A DNA stretch of 64,000 bases, from assembly GCF_001676025.1 (NCBI RefSeq), contig NZ_LZFW01000002.1:124001-188000 (forward strand). Direction: 5' to 3'. This DNA is from Vibrio sp. UCD-FRSSP16_30. Lineage in GTDB: Bacteria; Pseudomonadota; Gammaproteobacteria; Enterobacterales; Vibrionaceae. Numbering within the stretch: the stretch's first letter is position 1; every line of letters begins with the position of its first letter. The position numbers were made by a program, and so were the translations under genes. The notes under the pieces are model-generated. The model was not told the DNA's origin. It ran no database searches and was given only the letters and a program-made list of their open reading frames with translations. Below are positions 52,700-62,373 of the stretch, in pieces.

Positions 52700-53596
52700 T
52701 TACTCTATACCGCCAACGCGGTTCAAACGAATACCGGTTGGAATCCAAGATGGTAAGAAGCTAGCGCTATCGCGATCAAACTCAAAACTCACCCAAATAC
52801 CAACTGCTTTGCCAACTAAGTTAGCTTCAGGAACAAACCCCCAATAACGGCTATCAGCACTGTTATCTCGGTTGTCACCCATCATGAAGTAATGCCCTTC
52901 AGGCACAACCCATTCACGAACACCACCTCGAGGTTGATAAGCTGCTACGTTATCTTGACGCAGAGGGTTTATCAAAACTTGATGATGATGCTCACCCATT
53001 GTTTCATCTAAACGAATCAACGGGACATTATTTTGTACAAATTCACTTTCTGTGTAATTCGTTAAAGGAACAGGGCTACATTGCAGCTCTCCCTTAGGTT
53101 TAATACACAACTTCTTATCTTGATTATAGCGAATAGTATCGCCAGGCAAACCAATGACTCGCTTAATGTAGTCAATACTTGGTTGTGGTGGAAATTTAAA
53201 TACCGCAACATCACCACGCTCAGGCTTACCTGTTTCCACTAATTGAGAGCGCCATACCGGGTCTTTTAAACCATAAGAGAACTTTTCAACCACGATAAAA
53301 TCACCAATCAATAACGTTGGCATCATCGAACCTGATGGGATCTGGAATGGTTCATAAATAAAAGAACGCAGGATCAAAACGAACGCAATCACAGGGAAGA
53401 TAGAAACACTATTTTCAATCCACCAAGGTTGATTTGCTATTTTTTCCTTTGTTTTCTCATCTAAGCCGGTTGTTTGAGCTTCAACATCTGCCACTTTAGC
53501 AGCACGTTTTTTTGCCCATACAAACTTTTCCAAAGCATAGACAATACCAGTAACCAAAGTCACTACGACTAGGATTAGCGAAAACGTATTAGCCAT
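52700..53596 (-). CDS. lepB: Signal peptidase I
   Basis: A 298-residue inner-membrane serine protease that removes Sec/Tat signal peptides. Two N-terminal membrane segments (about 4-22 and 63-80) precede the catalytic region with S90 in PSGSMMPTLLIGDF and the general base K145 in YIKRVIGLPGD; the GDNRDNSADSRYWG box closes it. Both catalytic positions equal the E. coli numbering. It is separated from lepA by 96 bases with a strong hairpin. Confidence 0.97.
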   Translation of the reverse strand: MANTFSLILVVVTLVTGIVYALEKFVWAKKRAAKVADVEAQTTGLDEKTKEKIANQPWWIENSVSIFPVIAFVLILRSFIYEPFQIPSGSMMPTLLIGDFIVVEKFSYGLKDPVWRSQLVETGKPERGDVAVFKFPPQPSIDYIKRVIGLPGDTIRYNQDKKLCIKPKGELQCSPVPLTNYTESEFVQNNVPLIRLDETMGEHHHQVLINPLRQDNVAAYQPRGGVREWVVPEGHYFMMGDNRDNSADSRYWGFVPEANLVGKAVGIWVSFEFDRDSASFLPSWIPTGIRLNRVGGIE

Positions 53597-53633
53597 TAAA
53601 ATCCCTTAAAATTTATCTGTTTCTAAAACAACG

Positions 53634-53664
53634 AAAGTGAAAGGGTCAATAACCCTTTCACTTT
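53634..53664 (-). terminator. Hairpin in the lepA-lepB gap (partial terminator?)
   Basis: A perfect 13-base stem AAAGTGAAAGGGT / ACCCTTTCACTTT with a five-base loop. On the minus strand it is followed by CGTTGTTTT, a poor T tract. It could attenuate lepB after lepA or be an RNase III/E site. Confidence 0.55.
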
Positions 53665-53692
53665 ATAATTCTTATTCAACCATGATTAATGG

Positions 53693-55486
53693 TTAATCTT
53701 TACCAACATGAAGAATCGCAAGGAAGGCTTCTTGTGGAAGCTCAACGTTACCGATTTGCTTCATACGTTTCTTACCCTCTTTCTGTTTCTTCAACAGTTT
53801 CTTCTTACGACTCACATCACCACCGTAACATTTAGCGATTACGTTTTTACGCAGTTGCTTAACGGTAGAGCGAGCAATAATGTGGTTACCAATTGCCGCC
53901 TGTATTGCAATATCAAACATCTGGCGAGGAATGAATTCTTTCATTTTCTCAACCAATAAACGACCACGACTTTGAGAGTTATCTTTGTGCGTGATAATCG
54001 CCAGTGCATCTACTGTATCACCATTAAGTAATACGTCTACACGAACCATGCTTGATACTTCATAGCGATGGAAGTTGTAATCCAGTGATGCATAGCCACG
54101 AGAAGTTGATTTTAAACGGTCAAAGAAGTCTAGTACCACTTCTGCCATTGGAAGATCGTAAGTTAGAGCGACTTGGTTTCCGTGATAAACCATATCCACC
54201 TGAAGACCACGCTTCTCTACACAAAGTGTAATAACGTTACCTAGGTACTCTGAAGGTACTAAGATGTTACAACGAGCAATTGGCTCACGAATTTCTTCTA
54301 AGTCATTAACTGCTGGTAGCTTGGCAGGGCTATCAACATAAAGCACTTCACCATTGGTTTTTACTACTTCATAAACAACCGTAGGTGCGGTAGTGATTAG
54401 GTCTAGGTCATATTCACGCTCTAGACGCTCTTGAATAACTTCCATGTGAAGCATACCAAGGAAACCACAACGGAAACCAAAACCAAGTGCTGCCGAGCTT
54501 TCTGGCTCGTAAAATAGTGATGCATCATTTAGGCTTAATTTACCCAGAGCATCACGGAAGTTTTCATAATCATCAGATGATACAGGGAATAAACCCGCGT
54601 ATACCTGTGGTTTTACTTTTTGGAAACCAGGAAGTGCCGTTTCACAGCTCACTTTAGCATGAGTTAAAGTATCACCGACTGGTGCACCTAGAATGTCTTT
54701 GATACCACAAACAACCCAGCCAACTTCGCCGGTATTAAGTTCAGTTGTATCGATTTGCTTAGGTGTAAAGATACCTAAACGATCCACACCCCAAACTTGG
54801 CCTGTGGTCATTACTTTGATCTTGTCGTTCTTCTTGATGCTACCGTTTTTAATACGAACGAGAGAAACAACGCCAAGATAGTTATCAAACCATGAATCGA
54901 TGATTAGCGCTTGCAGTGGAGCATCCGGATCACCTTCAGGTGCAGGAATTTCTTTTACAATCTCTTCAAGTACGGCATCAACGCCTAAACCTGTTTTAGC
55001 AGAACAACGAACCGCTTCCATTGCATCAATGCCAACGATCTCTTCAATTTCTTCAGAAACACGTTCAGGATCGGCGGCTGGAAGGTCAATCTTATTTAAG
55101 ATTGGCACAACCTCTAAATCCATTTCGATTGCAGTGTAACAGTTAGCTAGAGTCTGAGCTTCAACACCCTGACCTGCATCAACAACGAGTAACGCACCTT
55201 CACACGCAGCGAGAGAGCGAGAGACTTCATAAGAGAAATCAACGTGTCCAGGGGTATCGATAAAGTTAAGTTGATAAACTTCCCCGTCATTTGCTTTGTA
55301 GTCTAGGGTCACACTTTGAGATTTAATCGTAATACCACGCTCTCTTTCAAGATCCATAGAATCAAGAACTTGCGCTTCCATTTCGCGATCACTCAGGCCT
55401 CCACAAACTTGTATCAAACGATCTGATAAGGTGGATTTACCATGGTCAATGTGGGCAATAATCGAAAAGTTACGAATGTTCTTCAT
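53693..55486 (-). CDS. lepA: Elongation factor 4 (LepA)
   Basis: A 597-residue ribosome-bound translational GTPase tied to initiation/30S biogenesis and stalled ribosomes. The G domain has [19 protein letters not shown], the switch region [35 protein letters not shown] and NKIDLP; EF-G-like domains III and V and the LepA-specific C-terminal domain ([34 protein letters not shown] ... [23 protein letters not shown]) follow. It precedes lepB as in E. coli. Confidence 0.98.
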   Translation of the reverse strand: MKNIRNFSIIAHIDHGKSTLSDRLIQVCGGLSDREMEAQVLDSMDLERERGITIKSQSVTLDYKANDGEVYQLNFIDTPGHVDFSYEVSRSLAACEGALLVVDAGQGVEAQTLANCYTAIEMDLEVVPILNKIDLPAADPERVSEEIEEIVGIDAMEAVRCSAKTGLGVDAVLEEIVKEIPAPEGDPDAPLQALIIDSWFDNYLGVVSLVRIKNGSIKKNDKIKVMTTGQVWGVDRLGIFTPKQIDTTELNTGEVGWVVCGIKDILGAPVGDTLTHAKVSCETALPGFQKVKPQVYAGLFPVSSDDYENFRDALGKLSLNDASLFYEPESSAALGFGFRCGFLGMLHMEVIQERLEREYDLDLITTAPTVVYEVVKTNGEVLYVDSPAKLPAVNDLEEIREPIARCNILVPSEYLGNVITLCVEKRGLQVDMVYHGNQVALTYDLPMAEVVLDFFDRLKSTSRGYASLDYNFHRYEVSSMVRVDVLLNGDTVDALAIITHKDNSQSRGRLLVEKMKEFIPRQMFDIAIQAAIGNHIIARSTVKQLRKNVIAKCYGGDVSRKKKLLKKQKEGKKRMKQIGNVELPQEAFLAILHVGKD

Positions 55487-55595
55487 AGTAAGGTGTGGTT
55501 AGACTCATACAAAATTGAAAGGGGAAATGATGTTTTTGGTCATCATTTTGCTTAGATTGGCAGATTCTACCGAATTTCAGCGCTTGCCGCTATCT

Positions 55596-56090
55596 TCATT
55601 TTACTTCAAGTGGTTGGCCTAAGGTGCGGATCAAGGTTACTTGCTGCTCAGCCTGATGCTGATTACCGTTTAATTTGGCTTTAATTACCACGCCACTGAT
55701 GAACGCTAATCCAGCGCCAAATACGATACTCACCCACTCCTGACCACTCAAGAAAGCGTTAGAAACTTCAGTTCCAATTAAAGCGCCAATAAGAAGAAAG
55801 AGTAAAGGAACCAGATAAACTAACGCTGCGGCAGACAATAGTGCTTTTTCGGGTAAACCTATCTCTACGATATCACCCGCGACAACAGGGGTTGAGGTGG
55901 TTAGCGACCAAGCATGCTCTTTGTTGCCAATAGCCTTGGTCACTTGGCCGGTAGCGCAACTGGATTTAGATGCGCAGCCACTACAACTGGTCTGTTGCTC
56001 ACAAGTGATATCAACCTTAAACAGCTTTTCACTTGCTTTAGCCGGTGACAGCTCTGTTACTTTTGTCACCATAGCGAGTGCGTTCATCAT
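55596..56090 (-). CDS. rseC: Sigma-E factor regulatory protein RseC
   Basis: A 164-residue inner-membrane protein of the SoxR-reducing/RseC family, linked to electron transfer (Rsx) and a mild positive effect on sigma-E. The N-terminal cysteine cluster CEQQTSCSGCASKSSC and two adjacent membrane helices (LLSAAALVYLVPLLFLLIGALIG and VSIVFGAGLAFISGVVI) are visible. Two consecutive ATG codons start it; the first is given. Last gene of rpoE-rseABC. Confidence 0.93.
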   Translation of the reverse strand: MMNALAMVTKVTELSPAKASEKLFKVDITCEQQTSCSGCASKSSCATGQVTKAIGNKEHAWSLTTSTPVVAGDIVEIGLPEKALLSAAALVYLVPLLFLLIGALIGTEVSNAFLSGQEWVSIVFGAGLAFISGVVIKAKLNGNQHQAEQQVTLIRTLGQPLEVK

Positions 56091-56103
56091 ATTTATATAC
56101 TAC

Positions 56104-57069
56104 CTAATGAAAAGTCACTGATTGTAGAATACGTTGCGCTGTAGTGGGAGGAATATCTCCGACAACTATAACTTCATGTTTGTGAACTACCGCACTTTGC
56201 AAAGTACGTCTGCCCTGCCTCACTAGTTGGCGTTTTAACGATAAATCGTCTTCAGGAGCCACATAGATTGAGAACTGAAACAATCCGTCCGAATAAATTT
56301 GGCTCTCAACAACACGGTCGGAACCCAACAACGGATGGCTTTGCATTTTTTTACTCACAAAACCTTTTGGCATCCAACCTGCATTCCAAGAGATCTCATC
56401 AACACTACTATCAGGTAATGTCACAACATCAGGCAATGTTGCTTGTTCAAGCCCCTTCATTATAGGGACTAGATGATCGGTGACAGAATAAGACACAGTT
56501 CGGTACTGCTCTAATATCTCACCATCTCTATCAATCAGGTCAGCACGTAACGGCAATGACGAAGCTTCATCAATCCACACAATGTAGGAGTAACGCTGTC
56601 CATCTTTAGGAACAACACGAACCACATCACTTGGTGCACCTGCTTCTCGAGCCCGTCCAACCTTCACAAAATCATAATTTGCAGTCAGTCTGTCTGGGTT
56701 AACCTCAAGCATTGGCATTAAAGGCGCAACCATTTTATCCGATACAATAGTAAAAGGATCAATGCCCGGCTCAATGTAACTGACTTGATTGCCGCGTCGT
56801 ATAACTTCTCTCACTGGGCCACTCAAATACATCAGTTGAGCAAACAAAGTATTATTGTCATTAGCTTGACGATACACCAGAGGTTCAATACTGCTCTTAC
56901 GAATCAGCACATATGAAATCTCATAATTAAGCGTATCACTTGCTTGGCTCATCTTATGAATAAGAGCCTCAGCAGAATTTTCATCAACTAATGCTGAATC
57001 ATCGGCTAAGGCTAAAGGAGAAGTGGCTAAGCTGAGCAACGCACAAGCGCTGGCCAGAAATTTCTTCAT
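56104..57069 (-). CDS. rseB: Sigma-E regulatory protein RseB
   Basis: A 321-residue periplasmic protein that binds RseA and shields it from DegS; it senses lipopolysaccharide and mislocalised lipoproteins. A Sec signal peptide (FLASACALLSLATSPLALA) is followed by the LolA/LolB-like domain (EALIHKMSQASDTLNYEISYVLIR...) and a smaller C-terminal domain starting near ISWNAGWMPKGF. The start overlaps the rseA stop by four bases. Confidence 0.95.
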   Translation of the reverse strand: MKKFLASACALLSLATSPLALADDSALVDENSAEALIHKMSQASDTLNYEISYVLIRKSSIEPLVYRQANDNNTLFAQLMYLSGPVREVIRRGNQVSYIEPGIDPFTIVSDKMVAPLMPMLEVNPDRLTANYDFVKVGRAREAGAPSDVVRVVPKDGQRYSYIVWIDEASSLPLRADLIDRDGEILEQYRTVSYSVTDHLVPIMKGLEQATLPDVVTLPDSSVDEISWNAGWMPKGFVSKKMQSHPLLGSDRVVESQIYSDGLFQFSIYVAPEDDLSLKRQLVRQGRRTLQSAVVHKHEVIVVGDIPPTTAQRILQSVTFH

Positions 57070-57701
57070 TTTATATCCGTTTCTACGTCAGAATTACTTT
57101 CGCTATGGTTTAAACGAAGTTGTAATTCATAATCTTGCAACACAGTATTAATACGTCGACGTTGCTCTGCCATTTTCTCATCTTGTGGTGTTAGTGATTC
57201 AGATTTCGCACGAACAGAGTCACGAGTTAAGCTAACAGGCTCTGCACTACCCGACATAGGAATCGTCTGTAATACAGGAAGCGTTTCAGCAACAGGAGAA
57301 CCATCAACACTACCACCGTACTGTTGAACCCCTAAAATGACCGCAAAAGAAACGCAAGCAGCAACCGCTACTTGACCAAATTGGGTGAGCCATTGAGGGA
57401 GACCTTTTTTAGCCGTAGCAGGTGAAGGCTGAGTTTCTAGCATCGGCTGAACATTACTGCTCTGAGTACTGCTTTCTTGAGTATGGCCTGAATGAACGGG
57501 TTCATCTTCAAGGGCAAGAGCAACTCGACTTGCGATATCCCAGTCAGCCCCTTGCGGTGCATCACCTCGCATGACATCACCAATCAAATGATAATTTTGC
57601 CAAGTTTGCTGAGCATCTGTCTCAGTTTCTATCTCAGATATCAGGCTTAAGTCTACTGACTCTCCATCCATCAACGCTGAGATTTTCTCTTTGTTAGACA
57701 T
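57066..57701 (-). CDS. rseA: Anti-sigma-E factor RseA
   Basis: A 211-residue single-pass inner-membrane protein. The cytoplasmic N-terminus (SNKEKISALMDGESVD ... WQNYHLIGDVMRGD) binds RpoE; a membrane helix lies near residues 110-130 (FGQVAVAACVSFAVILGVQQYG); the periplasmic part, rich in Ser/Pro, is cut by DegS. The ATG at 57701 is chosen over one four codons upstream because GGTGA lies five bases before it and the family starts near SNKEK. Confidence 0.94.
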   Translation of the reverse strand: MSNKEKISALMDGESVDLSLISEIETETDAQQTWQNYHLIGDVMRGDAPQGADWDIASRVALALEDEPVHSGHTQESSTQSSNVQPMLETQPSPATAKKGLPQWLTQFGQVAVAACVSFAVILGVQQYGGSVDGSPVAETLPVLQTIPMSGSAEPVSLTRDSVRAKSESLTPQDEKMAEQRRRINTVLQDYELQLRLNHSESNSDVETDIK

Positions 57702-57725
57702 TACTTTCACCATTGTGATTATTTT

Positions 57726-58304
57726 CTAACGCTGAAGAAGTGGTTGAATTTTTTTCTCTACCGCTTCTCGAGCTCTAAATATTCGCGAACGAACTGTGCC
57801 TACAGGGCACTCCATAACAGCTGCAATATCTTCATAACTTAACCCATCAAGCTCTCGCAGAGTCATCGCTGTTTTTAAATCTTCTGGTAGTGCTTCAATT
57901 GCATTGAAAACTACCTCTTTCAATTCATTGGACAACGCTAAGTTTTCTGGGTTCGATATTTCTTTTAATGCGCTGCCAGTTTCTATGTATTCAGCATCCT
58001 CAGCATCCACATCGGTGGCCGGTGGCCTACGCCCAAGTGCCACTAGGTGATTTTTTGCGGTATTAACAGCAATGCGATAAAGCCAAGTATAAAACGCACT
58101 TTCCCCTCTAAAATTTGGGATAGCACGATACGCCTTGATAAAAGTCTCTTGTGCAACATCCGCAACATCGCTGTGGTTGTTTACATATCGAGAGATCAAG
58201 TTACACACCTTATTTTGGTATTTTACGACCAAAAGATTAAAGGCTTGTTTATCGCCATTTTGAATCCGCTCAATCAATACTTGATCGGTCAACTGCTCGT
58301 TCAT
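57726..58304 (-). CDS. rpoE: Extracytoplasmic stress sigma factor RpoE (sigma-E)
   Basis: A 192-residue ECF sigma factor that responds to outer-membrane protein misfolding. Region 2 (DKQAFNLLVVKYQNKVCNLISRYV...VADVAQETFIKAYRAIPNFRGESAFYTWLYRIAVNTAKNHL) and region 4 (LPEDLKTAMTLRELDGLSYEDIAAVMECPVGTVRSRIFRAREAVEKKI) are complete. First gene of rpoE-rseA-rseB-rseC, with a sigma-E-type promoter upstream indicating autoregulation. Confidence 0.98.
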   Translation of the reverse strand: MNEQLTDQVLIERIQNGDKQAFNLLVVKYQNKVCNLISRYVNNHSDVADVAQETFIKAYRAIPNFRGESAFYTWLYRIAVNTAKNHLVALGRRPPATDVDAEDAEYIETGSALKEISNPENLALSNELKEVVFNAIEALPEDLKTAMTLRELDGLSYEDIAAVMECPVGTVRSRIFRAREAVEKKIQPLLQR

Positions 58305-58401
58305 TCGAGCTTTTACTCCTATATTTAGCTCTCATCTTCTCAGATATGAGTTTAATCAATGCATAATCTATTATTGACACCATCAATTACTAGAGCACTA
58401 T

Positions 58402-58428
58402 TGTGACTAAGAAGAGATAGAAAAGTTC
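58402..58428 (-). promoter_or_regulatory. Sigma-E promoter of the rpoE operon
   Basis: Minus-strand -35 GAACTT (58428-58423), 15-base spacer, -10 GTCACA (58407-58402), close to the sigma-E pattern GAACTT-N15/16-GTCAAA. It is about 98 bases before the rpoE ATG. This fits the autoregulatory promoter known for rpoE in enteric bacteria. Confidence 0.75.
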
Positions 58429-58712
58429 ATTTTGTTTATAGTTTTTTTCAAACTTAGTCAAAAATATGATGTACTAGTCAAATGATGGTTAATTAGATAC
58501 AAACTTCGCCTAAAGTTATAACTTGGGTAGAACGCACTGTTTAGCGCCATAACGGATAGTCGAATAGTAACTGTAGCTAGTATTCGAATAGTAGCACCCT
58601 AGTCCTCGTCTGGGTTAAGAACCGGTCAAAAACTATAAAATAAAACACGTGTTCAACGAGTGGATAATGATTGGCTTGCAAGCCTAATGGATAAATAGGA
58701 TAGAACAGTTTA
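58429..58712 (+). other. Gene-free rpoE-nadB divergent region with short repeats
   Basis: With the rpoE leader this gene-free stretch is 408 bases (58305-58712). It contains CGAATAGTA twice, 23 bases apart (58561 and 58584); a near-palindrome GCTAGTATTCGAATAGTAGC at 58576-58595 with core TATTCGAATA; TAGTCAAA twice near 58455 and 58475; and GGCTTGCAAGCC (58673-58684) just before nadB. No clear promoter for nadB stands out. The repeats could be operator sites. Confidence 0.35.
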
Positions 58713-60344
58713 ATGAATTCAATACCTCAACATCAATGTGATGTACTCGTTGTTGGCAGCGGTGCAGCAGGACTCTCTTTAGCCCTTCGTATTGCCGAAA
58801 AATCCAAAGTCATTGTATTGAGCAAAAGCTTGAGCCGAGAAGGAGCAACCTTTTATGCTCAGGGCGGCATTGCAGCCGTATTCGATGAGTCAGATACCGT
58901 CGAATCACATGTCGAAGATACCTTAATCGCCGGCGCTGGCTTGTGTGAAAAAGACAAAGTTCAGTTCATCGCAGAGAACGCAAAAAAATGCGTACAATGG
59001 TTAATTGATGGCGGTGTCCCTTTTGATCAAGAAGAGTCTGGTAGCAATAGTGAAAAGCCACGTTATCACCTGACCCGAGAAGGCGGTCACAGCCACCGAC
59101 GTATTTTGCATGCTGCTGATGCAACCGGTATGGCGATGCAAACTTCTTTACAAGAAAATGTATTAAACCACCCCAATATTACCGTTCTAGAACGACATAA
59201 CGCAGTCGACCTTATCACTGAAGACAAAATAAATGGCAGTGCACAAAAAGTTGTGGGTGCTTATGTTTGGAATCGTGACTCAGAGTTAGTTGAGACTATT
59301 GCCGCAAAATTTGTCGTACTGGCCACTGGCGGCGCCTCTAAGGTGTATCAATATACCAGTAACCCTGATGTATCATCCGGTGATGGCATTGCAATGGCAT
59401 GGCGCGCAGGTTGTCGAGTAGCCAACCTTGAGTTCAATCAGTTCCATCCAACCTGTCTGTTCCACCCAGAGGCGAGAAACTTCCTTCTTACTGAAGCATT
59501 ACGCGGCGAAGGGGCTTACTTGCTAAGACCTGATGGCACACGCTTTATGCCCGACTTTGATGAGCGTGAAGAATTAGCACCGCGTGATATTGTGGCTCGC
59601 GCAATAGATTATGAAATGAAACGTCTTGGTGCTGATTGCATGTATTTAGACATCAGTCATAAATCTGCAGAGTTCATTACCAAGCACTTCCCGACCATTC
59701 ATATGCGTCTGCAAGATCTTGGTCTAGACATGACTAAAGAGCCAATCCCTATTGTTCCTGCTGCCCACTACACCTGTGGTGGAGTAATGGTGAATCCTGA
59801 AGGTCAAACGGATGTACAACAACTGTATGCTATTGGTGAAGTAAGTTATACCGGTCTGCATGGCGCAAACCGCATGGCATCCAACTCATTACTAGAGTGC
59901 GTGGTGTACGCTTGGTCAGCTGCAGAAAACATTCTCAAACAACTTGATAGCGCTGAAATGCCAGTCAATCTTCCTGGCTGGGATGAAAGTCAGGTAGGCA
60001 ACTCAGATGAAGAAGTCGTGTTGCAGCATAACTGGCATGAGCTACGACTATTTATGTGGGATTACATGGGAATAGTGCGTACCGATAAGCGACTTGAACG
60101 TGCATTGCATCGCATCCAACTACTGCAAAAAGAAGTGAATGATTACTACAGTAACTTCCGCGTATCCAACAACCTTTTAGAATTACGTAACTTACTGCAA
60201 GTGGCCGATCTTATGGTTCGCTGTGCGATGGAGCGTAAAGAGAGCCGTGGCTTACATTACACTCTTGATTACCCAGAGATGCTCGAAGAGGCTAAACCCA
60301 CAATTTTAGTGCCTAATCATCTAGGTAAGAGCTACCCTAATTAA
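58713..60344 (+). CDS. nadB: L-aspartate oxidase
   Basis: A 543-residue FAD enzyme that oxidises aspartate to iminoaspartate, the first step of quinolinate and NAD synthesis. The FAD-binding start [17 protein letters not shown], the substrate region [28 protein letters not shown], the [12 protein letters not shown] box and [19 protein letters not shown] are visible, with a three-helix C-terminal part. It is divergent from rpoE, as in E. coli, but no methyltransferase gene intervenes here. Confidence 0.97.
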   Translation: MNSIPQHQCDVLVVGSGAAGLSLALRIAEKSKVIVLSKSLSREGATFYAQGGIAAVFDESDTVESHVEDTLIAGAGLCEKDKVQFIAENAKKCVQWLIDGGVPFDQEESGSNSEKPRYHLTREGGHSHRRILHAADATGMAMQTSLQENVLNHPNITVLERHNAVDLITEDKINGSAQKVVGAYVWNRDSELVETIAAKFVVLATGGASKVYQYTSNPDVSSGDGIAMAWRAGCRVANLEFNQFHPTCLFHPEARNFLLTEALRGEGAYLLRPDGTRFMPDFDEREELAPRDIVARAIDYEMKRLGADCMYLDISHKSAEFITKHFPTIHMRLQDLGLDMTKEPIPIVPAAHYTCGGVMVNPEGQTDVQQLYAIGEVSYTGLHGANRMASNSLLECVVYAWSAAENILKQLDSAEMPVNLPGWDESQVGNSDEEVVLQHNWHELRLFMWDYMGIVRTDKRLERALHRIQLLQKEVNDYYSNFRVSNNLLELRNLLQVADLMVRCAMERKESRGLHYTLDYPEMLEEAKPTILVPNHLGKSYPN

Positions 60345-60375
60345 TCTAATGTTTTGATTAATTAACAGCTAACAA

Positions 60376-60405
60376 AAAGGCGCCCCGTTAAATCGAGGCG
60401 CCTTT
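60376..60405. terminator. Bidirectional terminator between nadB and sdhE
   Basis: Stem AAAGGCGCC / GGCGCCTTT with a short inner CG pair and a six-base loop, flanked by A5 and T residues. It lies between the convergent nadB (+) and sdhE (-). Confidence 0.85.
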
Positions 60406-60429
60406 CTTTATTTGGTTTTATATCAATTT

Positions 60430-60693
60430 TTAAGAGCGAACTTTACTTAAATTATGCGCTACGATTTTATCAATCATAGAAGCCAACGCCAAATTCTCAC
60501 TACGCCCATGTCCCATAATCCAGGTAAACAAGTCTGGATCATCACTCTCTAGCAAAGCAACAAAGTCTTTTTTCTCTTGCTCAGTCAGCTGGTCAAAACA
60601 TTCATCAAAAAACGGCATAATCACAACATCTAACTCTAACATGCCTCGACGACACGCCCATTTTATACGCGCTTTCTGTTCTGGTGTGTACAT
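60430..60693 (-). CDS. sdhE: FAD assembly factor SdhE
   Basis: An 87-residue factor that promotes covalent flavinylation of succinate dehydrogenase and fumarate reductase. The signature ARIKWACRRGMLELDVVIMPFFDE includes the RGMLELD motif, and LLESDDPDLFTWIMG follows. It is divergent from ygfZ, as in E. coli. The 187-base gap to ygfZ holds both promoters and an inverted repeat CCGAGT / ACTCGG (60725-60747). Confidence 0.94.
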   Translation of the reverse strand: MYTPEQKARIKWACRRGMLELDVVIMPFFDECFDQLTEQEKKDFVALLESDDPDLFTWIMGHGRSENLALASMIDKIVAHNLSKVRS

Positions 60694-60880
60694 GCGTTAC
60701 CTCAAATAATCTCATTCCCTTTCCCCGAGTGTAACAGTCCTACTCGGCAGTAACTATTAGCTTAATCACAGCTTATTGCTTAATCCTGCTTAAAATCACA
60801 CATGAATTAAAATTCCGCCCTTAGACATAAGCACAATTTGTGATTACCATAGATAAAACGATCTAGTTTAAGGAACCACT

Positions 60881-61819
60881 ATGAGTGCGACACTTTCCGT
60901 ACCTTTAAATACCCCGGCACTTGCATGGACATTACTACCCGATTGGCAAGCAATTACAGCCGTAGGAGAACAGAGTAAGTCTTACCTCCAAGGGCAAGTA
61001 ACTTGCGATGTGGTTAAGCTAGATGCATCGCAATCAACTCTAGGCGCACACTGTGACGCTAAGGGAAAAATGTGGAGCCTGTTTCATCTATTTCATCACA
61101 ATCAAGGCTATGCCCTATGGCAACATAAATCAGGCATTGAAAACGCTTTACAAGAAATCAAAAAATACGCTGTTTTTTCTAAAGTAGACCTTATTGTGAG
61201 TCAGCAAGTTAGTATTGGTGTATTTGGTGATAAAGCAGAAGCGTTCATTGATTCTATTAGCGACACTAAAGACAACGTACGCCACCTACCTTTTGGTACT
61301 GCCGTTAAAATACAAGATCTACGCTGGTTGCTTTTAGTCGATGAAAGTGAACTAGAAAGCTTAGAAAATAAATTAACCGATGCACAAAAAGTGACGCCAG
61401 ATTACTGGGACTATTTCGACATTATTAATGGCATCCCTCGCGTCACTCAAGCACAGCAAAACATACATATACCACAAATGTTAAATTTGCAGGCCGTATC
61501 GGGTATCAGCTTTGAAAAAGGCTGTTACACAGGGCAAGAAACGGTAGCACGAGCAAAATACCGCGGAACAAATAAGAAAGTTATGCGTCTAGTGCAAGGC
61601 ACTGCAACGAGTGATGATTCTTTCAGTTTTGAGCGTGAAGTCGGTGAAAATTGGCGTGGCGCTGGTGATGCGATCGCGCAATATCGTAATGAGCAAGGTG
61701 AGGCTCTGGCCTTAATCGTACTCAACAAGGACATCGAATTTGATACTCGCTTTAGAGTTGCAGGCAATCCCGACAATATTTGGACTTTAGTCGATTTACC
61801 TTATGACTTAGAGCAATAA
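60881..61819 (+). CDS. ygfZ: Folate-binding Fe-S cluster/tRNA modification protein YgfZ
   Basis: A 312-residue folate-binding protein of the GcvT-like superfamily that supports iron-sulphur enzymes such as MiaB. The signature K-G-C-Y-x-G-Q-E is present as KGCYTGQETVARAKYRG with the key Cys at residue 215; YLQGQVTCDVV and LGAHCDAKGKMWSLFHLF mark the N-terminal domain. Its linkage to sdhE is widespread. Confidence 0.94.
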   Translation: MSATLSVPLNTPALAWTLLPDWQAITAVGEQSKSYLQGQVTCDVVKLDASQSTLGAHCDAKGKMWSLFHLFHHNQGYALWQHKSGIENALQEIKKYAVFSKVDLIVSQQVSIGVFGDKAEAFIDSISDTKDNVRHLPFGTAVKIQDLRWLLLVDESELESLENKLTDAQKVTPDYWDYFDIINGIPRVTQAQQNIHIPQMLNLQAVSGISFEKGCYTGQETVARAKYRGTNKKVMRLVQGTATSDDSFSFEREVGENWRGAGDAIAQYRNEQGEALALIVLNKDIEFDTRFRVAGNPDNIWTLVDLPYDLEQ

Positions 61820-61935
61820 CTGTCATTTACTGATAGCGGTTATTTTTATCACGCTGATTTATTACAACAAAATGGGGAGAGTCTATTCTCTCCATTACAC
61901 TCCTTTAACATCGCTGAAGATTTCATTCTAAAATA

Positions 61936-62036
61936 TTGAATCCATCTATTTTGAATCTATCCGATTAAACTTGCCTATCTAAAACTATCTGTCGCAAGCT
62001 ATCAGTCTGAACTTATCCAGTCGTACCCATCCCTTA
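61936..62036 (+). repeat. Degenerate tandem repeat with CTATC core
   Basis: Seven copies of a roughly 14-nt unit with core CTATC/CCATC/TTATC at 61942, 61957, 61975, 61985, 61999, 62013 and 62027. The cleanest run of 14-nt steps is 61981-62036 (AAAACTATCTGTCG, CAAGCTATCAGTCT, GAACTTATCCAGTC, GTACCCATCCCTTA). Read on the minus strand the core is GATAG. No known function. Confidence 0.45.
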
Positions 62037-62116
62037 CTTTCATAAGCTAAACTTATTAACAGAACGGCATACCGCCCCTTATTCACATCTTGTTGCATAT
62101 TCACGGCAATTTTGTC

Positions 62117-62142
62117 GAACTTTTGCACTGTGAGCTGTCTAT
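62117..62142 (+). promoter_or_regulatory. Sigma-E-like promoter upstream of ytfK
   Basis: GAACTT (62117-62122), a 15-base spacer and TCTAT (62138-62142). The -35 is a perfect sigma-E match; the -10 fits TCTRA except the last base. A transcript would start near 62150, about 225 bases before ytfK. It could serve ytfK or an unrecognised sRNA. Pattern match only. Confidence 0.3.
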
Positions 62143-62373
62143 ATGAATATGGACTCATTGATAACGATGAACTTTAGTGCTTAAAACTGGCTTTGAATAA
62201 AAAACCACCATTATTGACTATGCTAAAGAACAAAGTTAGACAAAAACGTCAGTGCATATGGATATTCTTGTTTATAAATCTAGTTTCATCACAATATTGT
62301 AAACAAAAAACCTTATAATGCGCCCTGCCATGGAGGCAAATAATAATAAATGAAAAAATTAAAGGTATCAGAA

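Larger units (their letters stand above)
61820..62373. other. 554-nt gene-free region before ytfK
   Basis: No open frame here resembles a protein. It holds a hairpin GGAGAG-TCTATT-CTCTCC (61876-61893), without a T run, that may end ygfZ; a degenerate 14-nt repeat (61936-62036); a sigma-E-like promoter (62117-62142); a TATAAT box (62314-62319) lacking a good -35; and a GGAGG (62332-62336). It is the longest non-coding stretch in the window and may encode a small RNA or a long ytfK leader. Confidence 0.5.

Noticed and set aside
61870..62090. CsrB-like RNA on the minus strand
   Set aside because: Several GGA motifs occur, but they are not regularly placed in hairpin loops and no terminator or promoter is clear; kept only as part of a wider finding.
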